Assembly: GCA_964450725.1 (NCBI GenBank)
Contig: CAYVGO010000070.1
Span: 1 to 8,986, forward strand
Direction of reading: 5' to 3'
DNA: 8,986 nucleotides
Origin: CAYVGO01 sp964450725
Lineage (GTDB): Bacteria > Bacteroidota > Bacteroidia > Bacteroidales > UBA932
Shown here in pieces: positions 1 through 5,818 of the stretch. Under the pieces are notes generated by a model. The model was not told the DNA's origin. It searched no databases and worked only from the letters and a program-made list of their open reading frames with translations. Every line of letters starts with the position of its first letter. Position 1 is the stretch's first letter. Position numbers and translations under genes: made by a program.

Positions 1-21
1 ATTCATAACTCATACTTCACT

Positions 22-1044
22 ATGTTACACTTAGTCAGAAAAAATATTCTTGAACTGCTCCCCTACTCTTGTGCCAGAGATGAATACAAGGGGGAAGAGG
101 GCGTTTTTTTAGATGCCAATGAAAGTCCGTTTGGAGATTACAATCGTTATCCTGATCCTTACCAGCGCAACTTAAAGCAAGCCATTGCTACCATTAAAGA
201 AGTAAATAAGGATAATATTTTTATTGGAAACGGCAGCGACGAAGTCATTGACGTATTGTACCGTATTTTTTGTTATCCCTCTATAGACAAGACGCTGTTA
301 TTTACCCCAACTTACGGCATGTATGAAGTGTCGGCAAATATCAACGATATTGAAGTACTGAAAGTTCCTTTAAATGAGGAGATGCAGCCCGATTTACCCA
401 AAGTTTTACCGTTGCTCAATGACAGTCATCTCAAATTATTATGGATATGCAGCCCCAATAATCCTACAGGAAATTTAATTCAAAGGGAAATTATCATAGA
501 ATTACTTGAAAAATTTCAGGGAATAGTAATCATTGATGAAGCGTATATTGATTTTGCAGCATCGGAAAGTTGGATTTCTCAATTGCCAAAATACCCGAAC
601 TTAGTAGTCTGTCAAACGTTGAGTAAAGCTTGGGGATTAGCTTCTACACGGATAGGAATTGCTTATTCTTCCAAAGAAATTATCGGATTGATGAATAAAG
701 TAAAACCACCTTACAACGTCAGCACTGCCAACCAAAAAATAGCTTTGGAAACTTTGCAGAATATTGACCAAAATCAAAAACAGATAGAACTGCTGCTGTC
801 TGAAAAAGAGCGGGTAGTTGATGTTTTATCACATAACGCCTTAATACAAAAGATTTATCCCAGCGATGCCAACTTTATTTTAATGAAGGTAAACAATGCT
901 ACCAAAATCTACAAACAACTGATTGACGCCAAAGTCATCGTACGTAACAGACACAGTGTGATTGACAACTGCTTGCGTATCACTATTGGTACTCCTGAAG
1001 AAAATGACACTTTAATACAAGGCTTGACGACAATACAAGAATAA
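22..1044 (+). CDS. hisC: Histidinol-phosphate aminotransferase
   Basis: PLP-dependent class I/II aminotransferase that converts imidazole-acetol phosphate and glutamate to histidinol phosphate in cytosolic histidine synthesis. Visible in the 340-aa product: the family opening LVRKNI..L.PYSCARDE (4-21), LDANESP (30-36), the cofactor-phosphate motif GNGSDE (69-74), SPNNPTG (144-150), IDEAY with the PLP-ring Asp172 and Tyr175, TLSKAWGLASTRIG with Schiff-base Lys202 and Arg210, and the substrate-carboxylate Arg319 in LRITIGT. The length is normal. The ATG at 22 places the conserved N-terminus correctly. The frame is open back to base 1, however, so a slightly earlier start outside the window cannot be excluded. 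Other his genes probably lie upstream, beyond the window. No hisB follows: a terminator comes about 50 bp after the stop. Aromatic or other aminotransferase activity is possible in this family, but the motif set fits HisC well. Confidence 0.95.
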   Translation: MLHLVRKNILELLPYSCARDEYKGEEGVFLDANESPFGDYNRYPDPYQRNLKQAIATIKEVNKDNIFIGNGSDEVIDVLYRIFCYPSIDKTLLFTPTYGMYEVSANINDIEVLKVPLNEEMQPDLPKVLPLLNDSHLKLLWICSPNNPTGNLIQREIIIELLEKFQGIVIIDEAYIDFAASESWISQLPKYPNLVVCQTLSKAWGLASTRIGIAYSSKEIIGLMNKVKPPYNVSTANQKIALETLQNIDQNQKQIELLLSEKERVVDVLSHNALIQKIYPSDANFILMKVNNATKIYKQLIDAKVIVRNRHSVIDNCLRITIGTPEENDTLIQGLTTIQE

Positions 1045-1095
1045 AGTTATTGTTCCTTAGAACTCAAATAAAATCAACACTTCGTTGTAAAAATA

Positions 1096-1128
1096 AAAAA
1101 GCCCCATCATCAACGATTGAGGCTTTTT
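1096..1128. terminator. Bidirectional terminator between hisC and the 104-aa gene
   Basis: The arms AAAAAGCC (1096-1103) and GGCTTTTT (1121-1128) form an 8-bp stem. An inner TCAA/TTGA pair (1110-1113 with 1117-1120) can stack below it, leaving a CCATCA bulge. The A run on one side and the T run on the other give a U-tract in both directions, as expected between two convergent genes (hisC on plus, ending at 1044; the 104-aa gene on minus, ending at 1147). Confidence 0.75.
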
Positions 1129-1146
1129 AAGTCAATGAACGATTAC

Positions 1147-1461
1147 TCATTTCTTATCAGCAATGCCGAACTCTTTCCATAAAGATTGTCGTACATCAAT
1201 TTTGATAATCTTACGGGCTTCTGCTGACCTTTTTCCCATTTCTGCAAATGCAATGTTTAACTCTTCGGTCTTACTTTTGAGTTGAGCCTTCAATTTTTCC
1301 TGCTCCTGATTTAATGCAACACATTTGTCAATGTCTGTTTGAAGAGCATCTGCAAAGGCAGTGTCAATACCACGTTTTGAAAGTACATCTTGATTCTGAC
1401 GAATACCTTGTACCATTACGCCTGTTTCGGCGATTACTTCTGATTGTGATTTTCTTGCCAT
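1147..1461 (-). CDS. Conserved-looking small helical (coiled-coil) protein, function unknown
   Basis: The 104-aa product is rich in charged residues and Ala, has no signal peptide or membrane segment, and should be almost entirely alpha-helical. The segment around residues 40-90 (DIDKCVALNQEQEKLKAQLK and onward) has heptad-like spacing of hydrophobics typical of an antiparallel coiled coil. The C-terminus, about RQSLWKEFGIADKK, looks like a fixed tail motif with the only Trp. The start ATG at 1459-1461 lies 40 nt from a clean -7 promoter motif and the gene ends at a shared terminator, so it appears to be transcribed alone. I recall similar small proteins annotated as hypothetical in Bacteroidota but can assign no function. 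A cytosolic structural or DNA/nucleoid-associated role would be guesswork. The coding call is supported by codon structure, promoter and terminator. Confidence 0.85.
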   Translation of the reverse strand: MARKSQSEVIAETGVMVQGIRQNQDVLSKRGIDTAFADALQTDIDKCVALNQEQEKLKAQLKSKTEELNIAFAEMGKRSAEARKIIKIDVRQSLWKEFGIADKK

Positions 1462-1501
1462 TTTCGTTAAAAATTAAAATATTACGGAACTATTTCCAAT
1501 C

Positions 1502-1509
1502 CAAAGGTA
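1502..1509 (-). promoter_or_regulatory. Bacteroidota-type -7 promoter element for the 104-aa gene
   Basis: On the minus strand this reads TACCTTTG, an exact match to the Bacteroidota sigma-ABfr -7 consensus TAnnTTTG, 40 nt upstream of the ATG at 1461. No good TTTG -33 partner is visible at the expected spacing, so only the -7 box is called. Confidence 0.6.
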
Positions 1510-1554
1510 ATAAATTTACATTAAACTATATTATTTACATTAAATATATTTTAT

Positions 1555-1740
1555 GATAATACATGTACTTTATGATAGTACANNNNNNNNNNNNNNNNNN
1601 NNNNNNNNNNNNNNNNNNNNNNNNNNNNNNNNNNNNNNNNNNNNNNNNNNNNNNNNNNNNNNNNNNNNNNNNNNNNNNNNNNGATAGTACACATGTACTT
1701 TACGATAGTACACATGTACTTTATAATAGTATTATATATA
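1555..1740. repeat. 21-bp tandem repeat array, interrupted by an assembly gap
   Basis: The right side has two consecutive 21-bp units, 1683-1703 and 1704-1724, differing only in the last base (C/T), followed by a degenerate third copy at 1725-1740 and beyond. The left side has a 19-bp version (1555-1573, two bases missing) and the start of another unit (1574-1582) that runs into the Ns. Each full unit contains the short dyad AGTAC-ACAT-GTACT. The repeat is in phase on both sides of the gap, so the missing part is most likely more copies. The array lies between the fabG terminator and the promoter of the 104-aa gene. There are no spacers, so it is not a CRISPR array. The copy number is unknown. 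Confidence 0.85.
1583..1682. other. Assembly gap (100 Ns)
   Basis: A run of exactly 100 N, the conventional placeholder for a gap of unknown size. It sits inside the 21-bp repeat array. The simplest reading is that short reads could not span the array, so the true distance and content here are unknown. Confidence 0.97.
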
Positions 1741-1761
1741 TCTAATAGTGTATATCTGTAC

Positions 1762-1799
1762 AAAAAAATAAGGCTACTTAAAATTTTAAGCAGCCTTAT
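1762..1799 (-). terminator. Strong intrinsic terminator after fabG
   Basis: The inverted repeat 1768-1783 / 1784-1799 pairs at 15 of 16 positions (only 1776:1791 is A/C), with ATAAGGCT and AGCCTTAT as the outer arms. In the minus direction it is followed by a T run (1767 down to 1762). It lies 24 nt after the fabG stop and should end the proA-fabG transcript before the repeat array. Confidence 0.85.
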
Positions 1800-1822
1800 C
1801 TCTTTATTCATTTTGTATCACC

Positions 1823-2569
1823 TTACATATTCATTCCTCCACAAACGGTAATTACTTGTCCTGTAACATAACTTGACAGGTCTGAAGATAAAAACAATGT
1901 AACATTGGCGACATCTTCAGGTGTACCTCCACGTCTTAGGGGAATTGTTTTTAACCATGCTTCACGAACATCGTCAGACAATTGGTGGGTCATGTCGGTA
2001 ATAATAAATCCGGGAGCAATGGCATTACAACGAATACCTCTTGAGCCTAACTCTTTGGCTACAGATTTTGTAAGTCCTATCATTCCTGCTTTTGATGCCG
2101 AGTAATTACATTGTGCTGCATTCCCAGAAACTCCAACCACTGAACTCATATTAATGATTGAGCCCGATTTTTGTTTCATCATCACCGGTGATACGGCTTT
2201 TGTAAAATTAAATGCCGATTTAAGGTTTACGGAAATTACCAAATCCCATTGCTCTTCAGACATTCTCATAAGCAATCCGTCTTTAGTAATTCCGGCATTA
2301 TTAACCAAAATGTCGATTTGTCCAAAATCTTTGTGAATCGCTTCTACTACCTGTTGTGTTTGTGTATAATTTGAAGCATCGGAAGCATATACTTTACATT
2401 TCACGCCCAATGCCTGCAACTCTTTTTCAGTAGCCGCCGTAACATCATTTAAAGCCAAATCTGTAATAGCAATATTTGCTCCTTCCTGAGCCAATTTGTA
2501 GGCTATAGATTTTCCGATACCTCTACCGCCTCCGGTAACAATCGCTGTTTTTCCTGATAATAATTTCAT
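1823..2569 (-). CDS. fabG: 3-oxoacyl-[acyl-carrier-protein] reductase
   Basis: NADPH-dependent short-chain dehydrogenase that reduces 3-oxoacyl-ACP in the fatty-acid elongation cycle, in the cytosol. The 248-aa product has the usual length. Visible motifs are the Rossmann glycine motif TGGGRGIG (12-19), the NNAG motif (90-93), Asn115, and the catalytic Ser143, Tyr156 and Lys160 of the Ser-Tyr-xxx-Lys set. The PG and TDM motif (186-193) and a C-terminal VTGQVITVCGGMNM segment are typical of FabG rather than of sugar or steroid SDRs. The start ATG at 2567-2569 gives the standard MKLLSGKTAIVTG opening. It lies 47 nt downstream of proA with no -7 promoter motif in between, so the two are probably cotranscribed. 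A strong terminator follows. SDRs are versatile, so a paralogous role is possible, but all motifs fit FabG. Confidence 0.93.
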   Translation of the reverse strand: MKLLSGKTAIVTGGGRGIGKSIAYKLAQEGANIAITDLALNDVTAATEKELQALGVKCKVYASDASNYTQTQQVVEAIHKDFGQIDILVNNAGITKDGLLMRMSEEQWDLVISVNLKSAFNFTKAVSPVMMKQKSGSIINMSSVVGVSGNAAQCNYSASKAGMIGLTKSVAKELGSRGIRCNAIAPGFIITDMTHQLSDDVREAWLKTIPLRRGGTPEDVANVTLFLSSDLSSYVTGQVITVCGGMNM

Positions 2570-2616
2570 AATTAATTCTGTTTAATGTTTAATAAATTTA
2601 TTTTGAATAGTCCGTA

Positions 2617-3801
2617 TTAATTTCGTACTTGTCCGTTTCCGATAATAAACCACTTGTTAGTCACTAATTGTTGTGCACCCACAACCCCTCGAGCGTGTAA
2701 CTTTTGCGTACTGATGGCAATCTCTGCTCCTAAACCCATTTGCCCGCCGTCTGTAAAGCGTGTTGAAACATTATGATATACCGCAGCACAATCTGTATAG
2801 TCCATAAAATATGCAGCCGTTTCTTGATTATTGGTAACAATGACGGCAGAATGTTTACCCGAGTTTTTATTGATAATATCAATTGCAATATCTTTATTTT
2901 CTACCTGATATAAAGCAACCTTAAGGGCTAAAAATTCCTCTTGTAAGGTTTGTGGTAAACATGGAGACAGTGAAGAAAAAAGTTTTATCCAATGCTCATC
3001 AGCCAAAATTGACAGATTGTTTTCCTGAAGAGTAGTTATCAGTTTTTTCAAGCAATCAGGTTTATTCCACCACGATTGATGTACTAATACTTTATCTAAG
3101 GCATTACATACCGAAGGTCTGCTTTTGCCATTCAAAATTAGCGATATTGCCATCTCAAAATCAGCATGCTCATCAATGTACATAAAATTATTTCCTCTAC
3201 CACTGACGATGACAGGAATTTTGGTATTTTCGGTAATAAATTTAATTAAACTGTCGCCTCCGCGGGGAATAATGAGGTCAACATTTTCGCTGTTTTGGGT
3301 AATGATTTCTTGTAATGTCGTTCTATCTATGTCTAAATAGCGAACATAATCTGTAGAAATATTGAGTTGTTGTAATACTTCATGCCATACTTTAACAATG
3401 GCTAAATTCGTATATCTTGACTCTTTTCCACCTTTGAGTAGTATTGTGTTTCCTGCTTTAAAAGCAGTGGCTGCAGCTTCGACCGTTACATCGGGGCGAG
3501 ATTCATAAATAATCAGGATTTTACCGAAAGGTACGGTTTTAGAAATAATATCTAATCCGTTATCAGTTGTTTTAGAGTATAAAACTTTTCCTGCAGGGTC
3601 AGGCATTTCAATCAAAATTTGAAGACCTTTTGCTAAACTTTCTATTTTTCCCGATGTCAGTATCAGTCGGTCTTTTAATGTAATGTCATCAATACTGTTT
3701 TTGCAGTCTTTGGCATTCGCTAATAGTATTTCCGATTGTTGAGCAACCATTGTTTTTGCCAAAACAGATAATATAGTATTGCGTTGTGTGATTGTAAGCA
3801 T
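2617..3801 (-). CDS. proA: Gamma-glutamyl phosphate reductase
   Basis: NADPH-dependent reductase of the aldehyde-dehydrogenase superfamily that makes glutamate-5-semialdehyde from gamma-glutamyl phosphate, the second step of proline synthesis. The 394-aa product is close to the family length. Visible parts are PFGKILIIYESRPDVTVEAA (91-110), LLKGGKES (121-128), IIPRGG (177-182), the catalytic Cys232 in RPSVCNALDKVLVH, SGKHSAVIVT (314-323), and the C-terminal VSTRFTDGGQMGLGAEI motif (345-361). Two motifs differ from the textbook ProA: the GxGNCHxYxD segment reads GRGNNFMYID (201-210), and the acidic residue after H317-S318 is Ala319. I believe these are lineage variants, not loss of function, because the active-site Cys is intact. 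No proB is in the window. It is first in a minus-strand unit with fabG and has its own promoter. Confidence 0.94.
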   Translation of the reverse strand: MLTITQRNTILSVLAKTMVAQQSEILLANAKDCKNSIDDITLKDRLILTSGKIESLAKGLQILIEMPDPAGKVLYSKTTDNGLDIISKTVPFGKILIIYESRPDVTVEAAATAFKAGNTILLKGGKESRYTNLAIVKVWHEVLQQLNISTDYVRYLDIDRTTLQEIITQNSENVDLIIPRGGDSLIKFITENTKIPVIVSGRGNNFMYIDEHADFEMAISLILNGKSRPSVCNALDKVLVHQSWWNKPDCLKKLITTLQENNLSILADEHWIKLFSSLSPCLPQTLQEEFLALKVALYQVENKDIAIDIINKNSGKHSAVIVTNNQETAAYFMDYTDCAAVYHNVSTRFTDGGQMGLGAEIAISTQKLHARGVVGAQQLVTNKWFIIGNGQVRN

Positions 3802-3821
3802 GAAAATACCTCAGTTTTTTA

Positions 3822-3851
3822 CAAAGGTACAGATATTTTTTTGTTTACAAA
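3822..3851 (-). promoter_or_regulatory. Promoter of proA-fabG (-33 TTTG / -7 TAnnTTTG)
   Basis: Read on the minus strand: -33 box TTTG (3848-3851), an 18-nt spacer, then -7 box TACCTTTG (3822-3829), matching the Bacteroidota consensus in both boxes. The -7 box is 20 nt upstream of the proA ATG at 3801, so the leader is short. Confidence 0.8.
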
Positions 3852-3880
3852 TACCTCTTAATTAAATAGAACTATTAAAA

Positions 3881-3976
3881 ATGAAACTTCCGTTTTTATC
3901 ATTGAAAGTTGAAAATATCAATGACAAATCAGAAATCGGTAAAAGAATTAATGGTAAAGTTGTATTATCAAAATGA
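3881..3976 (+). CDS. Possible 31-aa small ORF, unproven
   Basis: An ATG at 3881 opens a frame of 31 codons ending in TGA at 3974-3976, with the product beginning MKLPFLSLKVENINDKSE. Its Lys/Asn/Glu-rich composition is what AT-rich non-coding DNA also gives. It ends just before the -7 box of the lolA promoter and has no recognised promoter or Shine-Dalgarno sequence. It could be a small protein, the remnant of a longer gene, or chance. I list it only so it is not lost. Confidence 0.15.
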   Translation: MKLPFLSLKVENINDKSEIGKRINGKVVLSK

Positions 3977-3990
3977 ACATATTACTTTTG
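3959..3990 (+). promoter_or_regulatory. Likely promoter of the lolA-GH19-deacetylase operon
   Basis: The -7 box TACTTTTG (3983-3990) matches TAnnTTTG exactly. A GTTG at 3959-3962 lies 20 nt upstream, in the place of the -33 TTTG box. The -7 box is about 100 nt from the ATG at 4093, so the transcript would have a fairly long leader. Confidence 0.6.
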
Positions 3991-4092
3991 TTTTTGTAAA
4001 TTAAGATGAAACAAGCATGATTCATAATCATCAAAGTGAATGAAAATGTAGAACATGCAAATCTTCATAAGTCCCTAAATTAAAATTGAAAC

Positions 4093-4743
4093 ATGTATAA
4101 ATGCCTTTTTATATTCCTACTTTCTACTGTGGCGCTACACGGACAATCTCTCAACAATAAAGAATCTCGACAGTTGATGAATGCTTTACGGAATAAAGTA
4201 GATACAAAGCATTTGGTAACTTTTGATTTTGAAACTCTTTTTACACATAAAGCCGACCAGCGTCATGACAAAACCAAAGGTACATTGGAAATACAAAACG
4301 GCATGTATAAGATGATTACCGACAATCTGACCATTTATTTTGACGGTACTGCTAAATGGACAGTCAATGCACAGTCTAAAGAAGTGGTTGTTGAAGGTGT
4401 TTTAAGTGCTTTTCAAGATATTTTGACAAATCCTTATTTAGTCATTAAAAATTATGAAGAAAACTTCAATTACGCTATAGATAATAGTTTATTGACTGTT
4501 GAGGATAAAAAAAATAAAAATACAATGTTGGTTTTGTATCCAAAGGATTTGTCAATGCCTTTTACAATGGTGAAAATTAAAATCAATACACAAACTGCAG
4601 AGCCATTACAGTTATTATATTTTTCAAAAGACGGAACCGAAGTTACTGTCAATATTAAAAAGTTTAAAGAAGCAAGGTCTGTGGATAGACATCGATTTAT
4701 CTTTGTAATTCCAGACGATTATGTAGAAATTGATTTAAGGTAA
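4093..4743 (+). CDS. lolA: LolA-like periplasmic outer-membrane lipoprotein carrier
   Basis: LolA carries lipoproteins through the periplasm from the inner-membrane LolCDE complex to the outer membrane. The 216-aa product has a short signal peptide (hydrophobic residues about 4-15, likely cleaved near Gly17, leaving Gln18), no lipobox, and the expected alternating beta-strand pattern of the LolA half-barrel: FDFETLFTHKADQRHDKTKG (43-62), a KMITDNLTIYFDGTAKW strand pair, and a C-terminal FIFVIPDDYVEIDLR ending typical of Bacteroidota LolA-family proteins. The carrier role is inferred from family resemblance. It is the first gene of a plus-strand operon, and the next gene, 19 nt away, encodes a lipoprotein, a natural cargo. 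In many Bacteroidota lolA follows ftsK, but here it does not. Another LolA-fold protein of unknown role is the main alternative. Confidence 0.8.
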   Translation: MYKCLFIFLLSTVALHGQSLNNKESRQLMNALRNKVDTKHLVTFDFETLFTHKADQRHDKTKGTLEIQNGMYKMITDNLTIYFDGTAKWTVNAQSKEVVVEGVLSAFQDILTNPYLVIKNYEENFNYAIDNSLLTVEDKKNKNTMLVLYPKDLSMPFTMVKIKINTQTAEPLQLLYFSKDGTEVTVNIKKFKEARSVDRHRFIFVIPDDYVEIDLR

Positions 4744-4762
4744 AGAAAGAGAAAAAGAAGGA

Positions 4763-5818
4763 ATGAAAAAATATTCTATCATATATATTATATTATTGTT
4801 GTCTGCTTGCGGAGGTTCTAAAAATTTTGTAGAAAAAGAGCGAGAAAGTTGGATAAGAGCCAAAATGTCGGCAGAACGTAAAGAGTATTCTTACACTCAT
4901 ACAGGAGAAACTACCGTAACTACCATTACAGACAAAGCAGATACAAAACCGGTAACAAAAAAAGAAGAACCTTCAGAGTCAAAAACAAATCAACAACCCA
5001 ATGCAGTGCTTTCAGTAAAGCAATCGCTCAAAGACAGCCTGTCTGAGGAACGAGAACGTGATAAGCAATTAGAAAAATACTATAAAAAACCGATAAAGCC
5101 GAATTTGAGAAAAATTGGAGTGGAAGCATTATTGTCAGAAAAAGAATGGGATAAAATTTTCCCTAATCGTTTTGGATTAAAAGATAAATCAGACTTTTTC
5201 TCCTATGAAACATTTGTACAGGCAGCCCAAAAATTTCCACATTTCTTAAATGAAGGAACTGTGGAAGACCGACAACGTGAGTTGGCGGCATTTTTAGCAC
5301 ACATTTCACAGGAAACAGGAGAATTACGCTATCGAGAACAGTTAACCGTAAAACATAATTATGCAGTTCAACATAAAGATTATCCGCCTGTAGAAGGAAA
5401 AGATTACCATGGACGAGGACCTATTCAATTAAGTTACAACTATAATTACGGTCAATTTAGTAAAGACTACTTTGGAGATAAGTTAGTTTTGTTACAAGAC
5501 CCTGACAGATTAACCAATGATGCAGTTATCTCTTTTGCTTCGGCAATTTGGTTTTGGATGACACCACAATCACCCAAACCCTCTTGTCATCAAGCCATTA
5601 TTGGAACTTTTGTTCCTTCCGCCAATGATATTTCCGCCAAAAGATTACCGGGTTTCGGATTAACTTTAAACATTATTAATGCTCCGCAATGCGGTTGTAG
5701 TCCTTCCGAGCATGTACAGAATCGCTATAATTATTATGCGCAGTACTGTAGAATGTTTGGTATTCCAATGGGTGAAAATGCTACTTGTACACGTCAAACA
5801 CCTTATGGTAAAAAATAA
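4763..5818 (+). CDS. Lipoprotein with a glycoside hydrolase family 19 (chitinase class I) domain
   Basis: The 351-aa product starts with a lipoprotein signal (MKKYSIIYIILLLSAC, lipidated Cys16, lipobox LSAC). Residues 17-115 are a charged, Lys/Glu/Thr-rich, low-complexity tether. A GH19 domain follows at about 120-337. Visible GH19 features are HISQETG with proposed acid Glu184, a second Glu at 192 (REQL) as candidate base, the substrate-cleft motif GRGPIQLSYNYNYG (217-230), the full second chitinase-19 signature ISFASAIWFWM (256-266), LNIINAPQCGC (302-312), and HVQNRYNYYAQYCRMFGI near the end. The family cleaves chitin or, in many bacterial and phage members, peptidoglycan. No chitin-binding domain is seen, so the substrate is open. 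GGAATG at the start suggests a usable ribosome site. The protein is probably anchored in the outer membrane, fitting the preceding lolA. The stop overlaps the next start by one base. Confidence 0.9.
   Translation: MKKYSIIYIILLLSACGGSKNFVEKERESWIRAKMSAERKEYSYTHTGETTVTTITDKADTKPVTKKEEPSESKTNQQPNAVLSVKQSLKDSLSEERERDKQLEKYYKKPIKPNLRKIGVEALLSEKEWDKIFPNRFGLKDKSDFFSYETFVQAAQKFPHFLNEGTVEDRQRELAAFLAHISQETGELRYREQLTVKHNYAVQHKDYPPVEGKDYHGRGPIQLSYNYNYGQFSKDYFGDKLVLLQDPDRLTNDAVISFASAIWFWMTPQSPKPSCHQAIIGTFVPSANDISAKRLPGFGLTLNIINAPQCGCSPSEHVQNRYNYYAQYCRMFGIPMGENATCTRQTPYGKK

Larger units (their letters stand above)
3852..4092. other. Divergent intergenic region between proA and the lolA operon
   Basis: About 290 bp separate the two divergent starts. 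The region holds the proA promoter (minus), the lolA promoter (plus), and a small dyad ATGATT-CAT-AATCAT at 4017-4031 in the presumed lolA leader. A 31-codon open frame (3881-3976, plus) starts with ATG but has no clear ribosome site or promoter of its own. I see no tRNA, no riboswitch I recognise and no mobile-element end. Confidence 0.6.

Noticed and set aside
1..21. End of an upstream his gene
   Set aside because: Stops occur in the other frames (6-8 and 32-34), but 21 bases are too few to identify any gene.
1314..1556. Plus-strand open frame over the 104-aa gene
   Set aside because: It is antisense to a gene with its own promoter and terminator, with no recognisable protein features.
1555..1740. 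CRISPR array
   Set aside because: Units are 21 bp and directly contiguous with no unique spacers, and no cas genes are near.
1551..1811. Minus-strand open frame across the gap and repeats
   Set aside because: It exists only because the 21-bp period is a multiple of three and the Ns are read through. The peptide is a repeat translation and covers a terminator.
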